From positions 620,001-684,000 of the forward strand of contig NZ_JAUSXK010000001.1 of NCBI RefSeq assembly GCF_030815955.1: 64,000 nucleotides of DNA, read 5' to 3'. Below the pieces are notes generated by a model. It was not told the DNA's origin. It worked only from the letters and a program-made list of their open reading frames with translations, and searched no databases. Below, piece by piece: positions 39,801 to 48,258 of the stretch. Source of the stretch: Microbacterium murale (lineage in GTDB: Bacteria; Actinomycetota; Actinomycetes; Actinomycetales; Microbacteriaceae). The position numbers and the translations under genes were made by a program. Numbering within the stretch: the stretch's first letter is position 1; each line of letters starts with the position of its first letter.

Positions 39801-40781
39801 TTACTGCAGTCCCAGCGTTTCGGCGGCGCGCGCGACCACGTCGAGCGACTCAGGGTTCGCGGGTGCGAGCTTCGTGATCGAGTACACGCTCTCGAGGATC
39901 TTCGAGCCCTCTTCCGTATCGCTGAAGTCGGCCAGGGCTGTGGTGATGCGCTCCTGCAGCTCCGGGGAGAGGTCGGACGACAATGCGACGCCGTCGTTCG
40001 GGATCTCTTCGGTCAGCGCGAACACGACGACCTTCTGACCGACGTCAGGAGTGTCCTTGACGACGATGGAGCGGGCATCCCAGAAGCTGAACCCGACCTC
40101 TGCATCACCGCTGTAGACAGCGAGCACTGAGGCGTCGTTCGCCGTGACGGGGATCTGGTTGATGTCGGTGTCGGTGTCCAGGCCTGCCTCCTGCAGAGCG
40201 AGGACCGGGTAGATGTAGCCGGCCGGCGATCCGGGTCCGAGCAGTGCGACGTTCGCACCCTTGACCTTGTCGATGCTGTCGAGGCCCGCAGGCCCGGCCA
40301 TCGCATCGGCACCGTTGCAGAACAGCATCCCGTCGCGCTCGACCGGGGCGTCGTCGCAGTACTTGTCGGGGTTGTTCGTCATGAACTGCGCGGGGTAGGT
40401 GATGTTGCCGTTGCGCTCGGTCTGCAGCACGACGGATGCGTCGTACATGTCATTGGCCTGCCACAGCTGCAGTGATGGCAGGAAGCCGATCTGCGCCTGG
40501 CCTGCGCCCATCGCCTCTACAGCCGCCTGATAGTCCTTCGAGACGACACCGGTGACCTCTATGCCGAGCTCCTCACTGAGGTAGTCGGTCAGCGGGGCCG
40601 CGGTGTCGACGAGGCCGTCCTGGTCCTGTGAAGGGACCAGTGCCAGCACGAGCGACTCCGGATCGGCGGCCGGGGCGCCGGAATCCCCTTCGGCGGTCGG
40701 AGTGGAGCATCCGGCGAGGGCGAGCAGAGCGCCGACCGCGACAAGGGCTGTCGCGGAGTGACGCAGGGTGGAGGTGCGCAT
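39801..40781 (-). CDS. phnD: Phosphonate/phosphite-type ABC transporter substrate-binding lipoprotein
   Basis: The extracellular binding protein of the importer. The 326-residue product (ATG 40781, AAGGA five bases upstream; ATG 40787, overlapping the HAD stop by ATGA, is an alternative) has a lipobox LAGC at about residue 22 and PhnD/phosphite-binding features: DPESLVLALVPSQDQ, DYLSEELGIEVTGVVSKDYQ and QFMTNNPDKYC. Two Cys residues in the PDKYC and LFCNGADA segments may form a disulphide. Phosphonate, phosphite or a phosphate ester are all possible ligands. Confidence 0.88.
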   Translation of the reverse strand: MRTSTLRHSATALVAVGALLALAGCSTPTAEGDSGAPAADPESLVLALVPSQDQDGLVDTAAPLTDYLSEELGIEVTGVVSKDYQAAVEAMGAGQAQIGFLPSLQLWQANDMYDASVVLQTERNGNITYPAQFMTNNPDKYCDDAPVERDGMLFCNGADAMAGPAGLDSIDKVKGANVALLGPGSPAGYIYPVLALQEAGLDTDTDINQIPVTANDASVLAVYSGDAEVGFSFWDARSIVVKDTPDVGQKVVVFALTEEIPNDGVALSSDLSPELQERITTALADFSDTEEGSKILESVYSITKLAPANPESLDVVARAAETLGLQ

Positions 40782-40783
40782 GA

Positions 40784-41479
40784 TCATCCTTCGTTGAGTG
40801 TGGTGAGGGCGGTGCGGTCGGAGGTGGAGTCGGCGGATCCCGCGAGCCACTCGCGCAACTGCGGCAGCAGCGTGGTGAGGGTGGCAGCACGGAAGGTGGG
40901 GTCAGCGTCAGGGTCGAAGAAGTCGCCGACGAGCGCGGTGGCATGCCCGCGTCTGTGCACCGGGGCGAGGTCGTTGTGCCAGATGTCGCCGATGCTGAGC
41001 ACGCGACTGCCGGCGGGCAGCTCATCGAGGATCCGGTCGATGCCGGCGGGCTTTCTGGCGCTCGTCACGATGCGGTCGAAAAGTCCGTCGAGTCCCAGCG
41101 ACGCCAGTGCCTCGTTCAGTCGGACGTCGGGGGCGTTCGTGACGAGGATGCGGTGAGCGTCGGCCTCCGCCAAGAACTGTGCAAGACCCTCTGGTGCGGT
41201 GATCGGCGCGTCAGCGGTGCCGAGCTGACCGCGGCTGGCGAGGTACGCACGGCTGAGATGGCCGGCATCCGCTCCGGCGACATCGGCCGCACGGCGCACC
41301 GCGTCGTACCCGTCGAGCGCATCGTCACCGCCTGCGGCGAGAGTTTGGCGGATGCCCTCGACGAACGATTCCGGCGCCCCGATTTCTGCGGCCGCCTGCT
41401 GCGCGTAAGCGAGTACCGGGCCGTCACCGAGTGCGATGGTGCCGTCGAAATCGAAGATGATGGTGGTGCGGTTTTTCAC
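40784..41479 (-). CDS. HAD family hydrolase at head of phosphonate-type operon
   Basis: A predicted Mg-dependent phosphatase. The 231-residue product has motif I DFDGT at the start (IIFDFDGTIALGDG), motif II LVTNA, motif III Lys in ARKPAG and motif IV SIGDIWHND. The cap-domain Lys that makes a Schiff base in phosphonoacetaldehyde hydrolase (PhnX) is not recognisable, so it is more likely a phosphomonoesterase acting on the imported compound. GTG 41479 is preceded by GGAAAG. It is the first gene of the operon and lies downstream of two operator-like palindromes. Confidence 0.83.
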   Translation of the reverse strand: MKNRTTIIFDFDGTIALGDGPVLAYAQQAAAEIGAPESFVEGIRQTLAAGGDDALDGYDAVRRAADVAGADAGHLSRAYLASRGQLGTADAPITAPEGLAQFLAEADAHRILVTNAPDVRLNEALASLGLDGLFDRIVTSARKPAGIDRILDELPAGSRVLSIGDIWHNDLAPVHRRGHATALVGDFFDPDADPTFRAATLTTLLPQLREWLAGSADSTSDRTALTTLNEG

Positions 41480-41498
41480 AGAGTGCTTTCCGATGGTG

Positions 41499-41513
41499 TG
41501 GACGCTTCGTCCA
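41499..41513. promoter_or_regulatory. Operator candidate 1 of the phosphonate-type operon
   Basis: TGGACG-CTT-CGTCCA is a perfect 6+6 palindrome with a three-base centre, 20 bases before the HAD gene. It lies beside a second related site, 31 bases away centre to centre. Confidence 0.65.
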
Positions 41514-41529
41514 GTATGAGCAAACTTGA

Positions 41530-41544
41530 TGGACGAAGCGACCA
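41530..41544. promoter_or_regulatory. Operator candidate 2 of the phosphonate-type operon
   Basis: TGGACGAAGCGACCA matches the palindrome of site 1 with one broken pair. The two sites together form a nearly perfect long inverted repeat (15 of 16 matching bases). They lie between the divergent HAD and orphan genes, and the RpiR-type regulator at the operon end is the likely ligand. Confidence 0.6.
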
Positions 41545-41600
41545 CTTCTTGTGAACACCGCGTGAACTGTTCCACCCGGGCCTCGCCTAGGGTTGTCGCC

Positions 41601-42260
41601 GTGACAGAACTCGCCGTGCACTTCCTCGACGCCGCGTCCGCACGCGCCGCGCGTGACACTCCGGCAGATGCCGCGGCCGCCGTCGGCGTGCTCGAGTGGC
41701 TGACGACGAGCATCGAGCAGGACCGGGCAGCGGGCCGGTTCGAGGCGTGGGGGCGATCCACCTTGATCGACGAGAACGTCGGGAAGCCTGTGCTCGCGCG
41801 CGCTGTCTTCGAGCACCTTCATGAACTCGCCGGCGTCGAAGCGTCCTGGCCGATCGGCAACGCCGGACTCGTGCACTGCTACGGGTACCTGCTCTCGCGC
41901 ATGAAGACGCCCTACGGACTGAAGCGGGAGCGTTGGCTGGGAGCGGATCTCGCCCGCGCGTACGGACAACCCGACGACGGCTTCGTACCGTGGTCGAGTG
42001 GGCAGACCCTGCTGGCGCGGGCGACGGAGGCGGCATCCGCGCTGCTCTCCGCACCCGCGCTCTCACGCACACTTCTCGTCGACGGCCGCGAGACCCAAGT
42101 GGCTTTCAGTGCGGGTGCCGGACGCGGCGCGCTCGCCTACGTCGTCGCGCCCGAAGCCGGCGCGGGGCCACTGCTCATCACGACTTTCCCGATCACGGAC
42201 GTCGCCGCGATCATCGAGGACTTCGATTCCGAGCCACGACTGCGCTGGAACGCCGCCTGA
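41601..42260 (+). CDS. Hypothetical protein divergent from the phosphonate-type operon
   Basis: I do not recognise this 219-residue protein. It begins MTELAVHFLDAASARAARDT from GTG 41601, has no signal peptide or membrane segment, and is mainly helical in its first half with an Ala-rich, beta-prone end (FSAGAGRGALAYVVAP, LLITTFPITDVAAIIEDFD). A longer in-frame reading from 41526 overlaps operator site 2 and is unlikely. The shared operators suggest common control with the phn-type operon. A possible nucleic-acid or metabolite-binding role cannot be judged. Confidence 0.7.
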   Translation: MTELAVHFLDAASARAARDTPADAAAAVGVLEWLTTSIEQDRAAGRFEAWGRSTLIDENVGKPVLARAVFEHLHELAGVEASWPIGNAGLVHCYGYLLSRMKTPYGLKRERWLGADLARAYGQPDDGFVPWSSGQTLLARATEAASALLSAPALSRTLLVDGRETQVAFSAGAGRGALAYVVAPEAGAGPLLITTFPITDVAAIIEDFDSEPRLRWNAA

Positions 42261-42311
42261 ATCCGGGCGGGTCCCACGCAGTGAGTGGCGCAGCATGCCT
42301 AGTCTTGACAG

Positions 42312-42734
42312 GTGAATCTCTCGCTGCGCCCGAGCCGTGTCGACGACGCGGAATGGATCGCCGAGTTGCGGGCCGTCGTCCTGCGGGATGATCTCGAACG
42401 ACTCGGCCGCTTCGACCCGGTGCGAGTCCGTGAGCGCTTCCTGACGGCGTTCAACGTGACACTGACGCGGATCATCGTCGTCGGCGGTGCAGATGTCGGC
42501 TCGATCGCCGTCCGCCCGGCCGAAGACGGCACTTGGATCGAGCACTTCTATCTGGATGCCGCGCTGCAAGGGCAAGGGATCGGAAGCGGCGTTCTCGGAT
42601 CCGTATTGGCGGAGCAGAGCCATTTCCGCCTGAACGTGCTGCAAGGCAGCCGCGCCAGGCACCTGTACGAACGACACGGATTCGAACTCGACTACGAGGA
42701 TGAGGTCGACGTCTTCATGCACCGCCCCGGGTGA
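42312..42734 (+). CDS. GNAT family N-acetyltransferase
   Basis: A small acetyl-CoA-dependent acetyltransferase. The 140-residue product has the N-terminal LRPSRVDDAEWIAELR, the acetyl-CoA loop QGQGIGSGVLGSVL and C-terminal ARHLYERHGFELDYED. The GTG at 42312 has GACAGG just upstream. Substrate unknown. It converges with a membrane protein gene. Confidence 0.88.
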   Translation: MNLSLRPSRVDDAEWIAELRAVVLRDDLERLGRFDPVRVRERFLTAFNVTLTRIIVVGGADVGSIAVRPAEDGTWIEHFYLDAALQGQGIGSGVLGSVLAEQSHFRLNVLQGSRARHLYERHGFELDYEDEVDVFMHRPG

Positions 42735-42752
42735 TCAGGAAGCGCGAATCGC

Positions 42753-43586
42753 TCACCCGCGCGCAGCACGCCCGCGCGCGAACAGCACCCGGGCGCATCC
42801 CCACCCCATCAGCGCCACACCGACCACGACGAAGACGACGCCGAACAGCCACACGGCGTCGTCCCAGTAGAAGTAGCCGTATGACGTCGCCTGCAGGAAG
42901 CGGTCTAGATCCTCGGGGAACTCCGCGATGCTGCCGCCGTCGCCGAACACCCACAGGCCGATGCCGAGAACCGTGGCGCCGAGGCCGCAGAACACGAAAG
43001 CAGTCGTGGAATCCCGCTGCTCCGCCCCGACCTTCTCGAGATGCGAGCCTGCCCCGGCGATGTGCGGTGCTCTGATCGAGATCACGGGCATGGTGATGAT
43101 CAGCGCCACGCCGAGCGGAACGCACATGCCGATGACATACCCTCCCAACGGCACGAGGAAGAGCTGGCTCGCCATCCCCTCGCTCCACCAGTAGTGAAAG
43201 CCGCCGTTGGCCGCCTCGGCATCGGCGATCGTCTGCCGGACACCGGGGAAGATGACAGCGATCGCCTGGACGACCGCCACCGGCAGCGCGACGAATGCAG
43301 GGGCGATGATGCACGACGACACGAGTCGGATGAGGACAGTGCCGATGCTCGCCAGCCGCTTCCACGCGATCTCGAGCATGCACCAACCGGCATAGATGCC
43401 AGGAGCCGCGACGGTGAGATTTCCCCAGAGACGATCGCCACCGGCATCGGTCATGGACTCGAAGACGCCCCACACGCCGGCTGCGATCGCGGCGATCAGT
43501 ACGACGAGATTCATGCCGCTGAGGAGCGACCGGAACTCGTCCCTCCAGAGGCGCGAATCCTCCGAAACGGCAGCTGTGTCAGACAT
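42753..43586 (-). CDS. Hypothetical membrane protein
   Basis: A 277-residue integral membrane protein with about five to six hydrophobic segments (for example NLVVLIAAIAAGVWGVFE, VISIRAPHIAG region and the C-terminal WLFGVVFVVVGVALMG). The N-terminus is hydrophilic and Asp/Ser-rich. No family recognised. It lies between the GNAT gene and ramB with no clear partner. Confidence 0.75.
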   Translation of the reverse strand: MSDTAAVSEDSRLWRDEFRSLLSGMNLVVLIAAIAAGVWGVFESMTDAGGDRLWGNLTVAAPGIYAGWCMLEIAWKRLASIGTVLIRLVSSCIIAPAFVALPVAVVQAIAVIFPGVRQTIADAEAANGGFHYWWSEGMASQLFLVPLGGYVIGMCVPLGVALIITMPVISIRAPHIAGAGSHLEKVGAEQRDSTTAFVFCGLGATVLGIGLWVFGDGGSIAEFPEDLDRFLQATSYGYFYWDDAVWLFGVVFVVVGVALMGWGCARVLFARGRAARG

Positions 43587-43620
43587 GGCGCCCTCTCCCC
43601 GGTGTCAGGTCCACGCCAGA

Positions 43621-45072
43621 TTACCGCGGCGAGTGCGCCTCCAAGAACTCGTACACGTCCGTCGTGTCGACTCCGGGGAACGCCCCGGTCGGCAGAGTAG
43701 CGAGCAACGTGCGCGGGGTCTTGACGTTCGGCCAGGACTGCTCGCGCCAGCGCTCCTCCAGGTCGGCGGGCGCCCTCCGGCAGCACACTTCGACCGAATG
43801 CTTGGAGACGCCGCGGTTGGGAGTGTCCCTCCCGACGAACCACTTCGTGTCGTCGAAGCGCACCCCGACGCTCACCGAGTGCAGCCCCTCGCTGGAGGCC
43901 TCGACCCGCGCAGTGCACCAGTAGGTGCCGTTGCCGGTGTCGGTGTACTGGTAGTAGGGGTTGAAGCGGTCGTCCTCGTCGAACACGACGCGGCTCGTCC
44001 ACCGGCGGCAGCACATCTGCCCTTCGATGGAGCCGAGCCGGTCGGTGGGGAAGTTCACATCGTCGTTCTCATACGCCTTCGTGATCGTGCCCGATTCGTG
44101 CACCTTGAGGAAGTGCACCGGGATGTCGAGATGCCGCGTGGCGAGGTTCGTGAAGCGGTGCGCCGCGGTCTCGTATGACACTGAATACGCATCGCGCAGG
44201 TCTTCGATCGAGATGGCCTTGCGTTGCTTCGCGGCCTGCAACGCAGGCACGACGTGCGCTTCGGGGATGAGGAGCGCCCCGGTGAGATAGTTCGTCTCCA
44301 CCCGCTGGCGCAGGAACTCCGCGTAGCTGCGCGGCTCTGAGTGCCCCAGCATCCGGCTCGACAGCGCCTGCAGCACTGCGGTGCGCGCGTCGCCCTTGGC
44401 CGGCACACTGCTCGAGAGGTACAGGCGTCCATTAGCGAGATCGGCGACGCTGCGTGTGGTCTGCGGCAGGTCCGGGGCGTAGTGCAGCGTGAAGCCGAGA
44501 TAGGCGGCGATCTCGGATGCTGTGCGCTGAGTCAGCGGACCGCCGGGGTGGCCGACCGCCTGCAGGATCTCGGCCGCCTTCGCCTCGAGATCGAGAAAAT
44601 GGTTGTCCTGTCGCCGCATGAGGTGTCGCAGCTCGACGTTTGCGCGGCGGGCCTCCTCCGGGGTCGCGGCGCGCTCATCCTTCAACCGATCGATCTCGCC
44701 GTGCAGCGCGAGCATGGCCTTCAGCGCATCCGTCGGCACACTCTTGGCGATGCGGAACGGATCGATGCCGAGCGCCTGGAACGTCTGTCCTTTCATGGCG
44801 CGTTCGAGCGCGATCTCGACCGCGCTGCGCTCATCGAGCGGCTCGCCCTCGAGCAGCGCGTCGATGCCGGTGCCGAGCGCACGGGCGATCGACTGCAGCA
44901 GGGTGAGTTTCGGCTCGCGCTTGCCGGTCTCGATCATCGACAGCTGGCTGGGCGCCCGATCGACCGCGGTGGCGAGATCTTCCAGCGTCATACCGCGTGC
45001 TGTGCGGAGCTGTCGGATGCGGCGGCCGATTGTGAGGGCGTCAGTGTCTTCTGCAGCGTCAACGGTGCTCAT
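43621..45072 (-). CDS. ramB: RamB-type transcriptional regulator (XRE HTH, short-chain acyl-CoA/acetate regulator)
   Basis: It is expected to repress the divergent glyoxylate genes, as RamB does in Corynebacterium. The 483-residue product has an N-terminal HTH (MTLEDLATAVDRAPSQLSMI near residues 28-47), a middle helical region, and a C-terminal domain with several conserved cysteines (QMCCRRW, TYWCTA, VEVCCRR) that could bind a metal or Fe-S cluster. The ATG is at 45072; the longer reading starts inside the intergenic region. The gene is divergent from aceA, 137 bases between starts. Confidence 0.88.
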   Translation of the reverse strand: MSTVDAAEDTDALTIGRRIRQLRTARGMTLEDLATAVDRAPSQLSMIETGKREPKLTLLQSIARALGTGIDALLEGEPLDERSAVEIALERAMKGQTFQALGIDPFRIAKSVPTDALKAMLALHGEIDRLKDERAATPEEARRANVELRHLMRRQDNHFLDLEAKAAEILQAVGHPGGPLTQRTASEIAAYLGFTLHYAPDLPQTTRSVADLANGRLYLSSSVPAKGDARTAVLQALSSRMLGHSEPRSYAEFLRQRVETNYLTGALLIPEAHVVPALQAAKQRKAISIEDLRDAYSVSYETAAHRFTNLATRHLDIPVHFLKVHESGTITKAYENDDVNFPTDRLGSIEGQMCCRRWTSRVVFDEDDRFNPYYQYTDTGNGTYWCTARVEASSEGLHSVSVGVRFDDTKWFVGRDTPNRGVSKHSVEVCCRRAPADLEERWREQSWPNVKTPRTLLATLPTGAFPGVDTTDVYEFLEAHSPR

Positions 45073-45209
45073 GCGGGCGATTCTGTCACGAAAGCAGAAA
45101 TTCAACCAATCTTCACACCTGAATTGTTCAGTCGAGGGGTGGAACTTCACTCAGAGTGGTGTCAAGCCACTCGGTTTCGCTACCGGGACCATCCGAAGAA
45201 GGAGACGCC

Positions 45210-46523
45210 ATGACGAACATCGCACCTCGCCCCGCCGGCCTGCGAGCCGGAGACCAGACGCAGACCGCAGCGCAGCTCCAGGAGATTTGGGACACCGACC
45301 CCCGCTGGGATGGCGTCGAGCGCACGTACACCGCGGAGGACGTCATCCGGATCCGCGGCTCGGTCCGCGAAGAGTCAACGCTCGCGCACCGCGGGGCGGA
45401 GAACCTCTGGAACCTCCTGCACACCGAGGACTACGTCCGCGCGCTCGGCGCCTACACCGGTGGCCAGGCTGTGCAGCAGGTGCGCGCGGGACTCAAGGCG
45501 ATCTACCTCTCCGGCTGGCAGGTCGCCGCCGACGGCAACCTCGCAGGTCAGACCTATCCCGACCAGTCGCTGTACCCGGCGAACTCCGTGCCCGCCGTCG
45601 TCCGCCGCATCAACAACGCCCTGATCCGCCAGGACCAGCTCGAGCACGCCGAGGGCAACACGACGCAGGACTGGTTGGCCCCGATCGTCGCGGACGCCGA
45701 GGCCGGATTCGGCGGCCCGCTGAACGCGTACGAACTGGCGTCGTCGCTCATCCAGTCCGGCGCAGCCGGCATCCACTGGGAGGACCAGCTGGCCAGCGAG
45801 AAGAAGTGCGGCCACCTCGGCGGCAAGGTGCTCGTTCCCACCCAGCAGCACATCCGCACCCTGAACGCGGCACGACTCGCGGCAGACGTCGCAGGTGTTC
45901 CGACGGTGATCATCGCTCGCACGGATGCCCTCGCCGCCGACCTGCTCACCAGCGACGTCGACGAGCGCGACCAGGCGTTCACCACCGGCGAGCGCACCAG
46001 CGAGGGCTTCTACCGGATCCGCCCCGGGATCGAGTCGGTGATCAGCCGCGGCCTCGCGTTCGCGCCGTACGCCGACCTGATCTGGGTGGAGACCGGTGAG
46101 CCCGACATCGAGCTCGCCCGGGAGTTCGCGAAGGCCGTGCACGCCGAGTTCCCCGGCAAGCTGCTCGCGTACAACTGCTCCCCGAGCTTCAACTGGAAGA
46201 GCAAGCTGTCGGATGCCGAGATCGCCACGTTCCAGCAGGAGCTGGCCGACCTGGGCTACAAGTTCCAGTTCATCACCCTGGCCGGCTTCCACGCCCTGAA
46301 CTACTCGATGTTCGACCTCGCCCGCGGCTACGCCGATCGCGCCATGAGCGCGTACGTCGAGCTGCAGGAAGCAGAGTTCGCCGCAGAGGCAGACGGCTAC
46401 ACCGCCACCAAGCACCAGCGCGAGGCGGGCACCGGCTACTTCGACGTCATCTCCACGGCGCTCAACCCCGACAGCGCCACCCTCGCCCTCGCCGGCTCCA
46501 CCGAAGCCGCCCAGTTCCACTGA
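45210..46523 (+). CDS. aceA: Isocitrate lyase
   Basis: It cleaves isocitrate to succinate and glyoxylate for growth on acetate or fatty acids. The 437-residue product has the substrate loop and catalytic Cys in [14 protein letters not shown] (about residues 190-205), the VIIARTDA Mg-binding strand and the [10 protein letters not shown] motif. ATG 45210 follows AGGAG. It is 36 bases upstream of aceB and divergent from its presumed repressor gene. Confidence 0.97.
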   Translation: MTNIAPRPAGLRAGDQTQTAAQLQEIWDTDPRWDGVERTYTAEDVIRIRGSVREESTLAHRGAENLWNLLHTEDYVRALGAYTGGQAVQQVRAGLKAIYLSGWQVAADGNLAGQTYPDQSLYPANSVPAVVRRINNALIRQDQLEHAEGNTTQDWLAPIVADAEAGFGGPLNAYELASSLIQSGAAGIHWEDQLASEKKCGHLGGKVLVPTQQHIRTLNAARLAADVAGVPTVIIARTDALAADLLTSDVDERDQAFTTGERTSEGFYRIRPGIESVISRGLAFAPYADLIWVETGEPDIELAREFAKAVHAEFPGKLLAYNCSPSFNWKSKLSDAEIATFQQELADLGYKFQFITLAGFHALNYSMFDLARGYADRAMSAYVELQEAEFAAEADGYTATKHQREAGTGYFDVISTALNPDSATLALAGSTEAAQFH

Positions 46524-46559
46524 CTTCTGCAGTTCCACTGACTTGCAAAGGACTTCATC

Positions 46560-48206
46560 ATGACCACTCCCACCGCTCCCCCGGCCACGCCGACCATCCA
46601 GCAGGGTCCGGCCCTGCACATCACCGGGCCGCTGCGCGACCGCTTCGACGAGATCCTGACGCCGGAGGCGATCGCCTTCCTCAGCGAGCTGCACCACCGC
46701 TTCGCCGCGCGTCGCCATGACCGGCTCGCAGACCGCATGCGCCGCCGCTTCGAGATCGGCAACGGGCACGACCCCCGCTTCCGCGATGACACTCGTCACA
46801 TCCGTGACGACGCGGACTGGCGCGTCGCCGGAGCCGGACCCGGGCTCGAGGATCGCCGCGTGGAGATCACCGGGCCGACCGACCCGAAGATGACGATCAA
46901 CGCGCTGAACTCCGGGGCCAAGGTCTGGCTCGCCGACCAGGAGGATGCCACGAGCCCCACCTGGGCGAACGTGATCGGCGGTCAGTTGTCACTGCGCGAC
47001 GCCATCCGCGGTGAGCTGAGCTTCACCTCCCCCGAGGGCAAGACCTACGAGGTCACGGCAGAGCAGACTCCGACGATCGTGATGCGCCCACGCGGGTGGC
47101 ATCTCCTCGAGAAGCACCTGACCTTCATCGATCGCACTGGTCGCAGCATGGCGGCATCCGCGTCTCTCGTCGACTTCGGACTGTACTTCCTGCACAACGC
47201 GAAGTCGCTGATCGATTCCGGCCGCGGCCCGTACTTCTACATCGCCAAGTTGGAGTCGAGCGAAGAAGCCAAGCTGTGGGATGACGTGTTCACCTTCAGC
47301 GAGGACTACATCGGCATCCCGCACGGCACGATCCGCGCGACCGTGCTCATCGAGACGCTGCCCGCCGCGTTCGAGATGGAGGAGATCCTGTTCGAGCTGC
47401 GCGATCACTGCGCGGGACTCAACGCCGGACGCTGGGACTACATCTTCTCCATCATCAAGAACTACCGCGGTCGCGGCGCGCGCTTCGTGCTGCCGGACCG
47501 CAGCGAGGTCACGATGACGGTGCCGTTCATGCGCGCCTACACCGAGCTGCTCGTGAAGACGTGCCACTCGCGCGGCGCCTTCGCGATCGGCGGCATGAGC
47601 GCATCGATCCCGAATCGTCGCGACCCCGAGGCTACGGCAAAGGCGCTCGAGAAGGTCGCCGCCGATAAGAAGCGCGAGGCCGCAGATGGCTTCGACGGCA
47701 CGTGGGTCGCGCATCCCGATCTGATCCCGACCGCGCAGGCCGAATTCGACGCCGTGCTGGCCGGCCGCCCGAACCAGCTCGACCGTCAGCGCGACGATGT
47801 GAACGTCCGCGCCGAGGACCTGCTCGATCTGCGAATCGGACGTCCCATCACGAGCAAGGGCGTGCGCGACAACGTCTCGGTGGCGATCCGCTACATCGAG
47901 GCGTGGCTGCGCGGCCTCGGCGCGGTCGCCATCGACAACCTGATGGAGGATGCCGCGACCGCGGAGATCTCACGTTCGCAGGTGTGGCAGTGGATCCACC
48001 AGGATCGCTCCACCGAGGACGGCACCCGCATCACGCCGGAGTACATCGAGGGTCTGATCGCCCAGGTGCTGGCCGAGGCGACCCGCTCCGCGGGCGACCG
48101 GTTCGACGACGCCGCCGAAGTGTTCCGCGAGGTGTCGCTGGGCACGGAGTTCCCGGCGTTCCTGACGTTGTCGGCCTACTCGAAGTTCTTGGTCGAGACG
48201 GACTGA
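46560..48206 (+). CDS. aceB: Malate synthase A
   Basis: It condenses glyoxylate and acetyl-CoA to malate, completing the glyoxylate shunt. The 548-residue product is the short A-type length and shows the family motifs PRGWHLLEKHL, IRATVLIETLPAAFEMEEI (with the acid residue) and GRWDYIFSIIKNYRG. It follows aceA by 36 bases and ends at a bidirectional hairpin. Confidence 0.96.
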   Translation: MTTPTAPPATPTIQQGPALHITGPLRDRFDEILTPEAIAFLSELHHRFAARRHDRLADRMRRRFEIGNGHDPRFRDDTRHIRDDADWRVAGAGPGLEDRRVEITGPTDPKMTINALNSGAKVWLADQEDATSPTWANVIGGQLSLRDAIRGELSFTSPEGKTYEVTAEQTPTIVMRPRGWHLLEKHLTFIDRTGRSMAASASLVDFGLYFLHNAKSLIDSGRGPYFYIAKLESSEEAKLWDDVFTFSEDYIGIPHGTIRATVLIETLPAAFEMEEILFELRDHCAGLNAGRWDYIFSIIKNYRGRGARFVLPDRSEVTMTVPFMRAYTELLVKTCHSRGAFAIGGMSASIPNRRDPEATAKALEKVAADKKREAADGFDGTWVAHPDLIPTAQAEFDAVLAGRPNQLDRQRDDVNVRAEDLLDLRIGRPITSKGVRDNVSVAIRYIEAWLRGLGAVAIDNLMEDAATAEISRSQVWQWIHQDRSTEDGTRITPEYIEGLIAQVLAEATRSAGDRFDDAAEVFREVSLGTEFPAFLTLSAYSKFLVETD

Positions 48207-48219
48207 CTGCCGATATGAA

Positions 48220-48251
48220 GATGGGCCGGATGCTGAGGCATCCGGCCCATC
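48220..48251. terminator. Bidirectional terminator between aceB and an acyl-CoA dehydrogenase gene
   Basis: A perfect 14-bp stem (GATGGGCCGGATGC / GCATCCGGCCCATC) with a TGAG loop lies in the 52-base gap between convergent genes, just past aceB. Confidence 0.9.
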
Positions 48252-48258
48252 GCCGTGT

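Noticed and set aside
40784..41479. The HAD hydrolase as phosphonoacetaldehyde hydrolase (PhnX)
   Set aside because: The cap-domain Schiff-base lysine motif is not recognisable and no aminoethylphosphonate transaminase gene is present.
45073..45209. A RamB-binding site like the Corynebacterium motif before aceA
   Set aside because: The intergenic sequence has A/T-rich near-repeats (AATTCAACC, GAATTGTTC), but none matches the described motif well enough to call.
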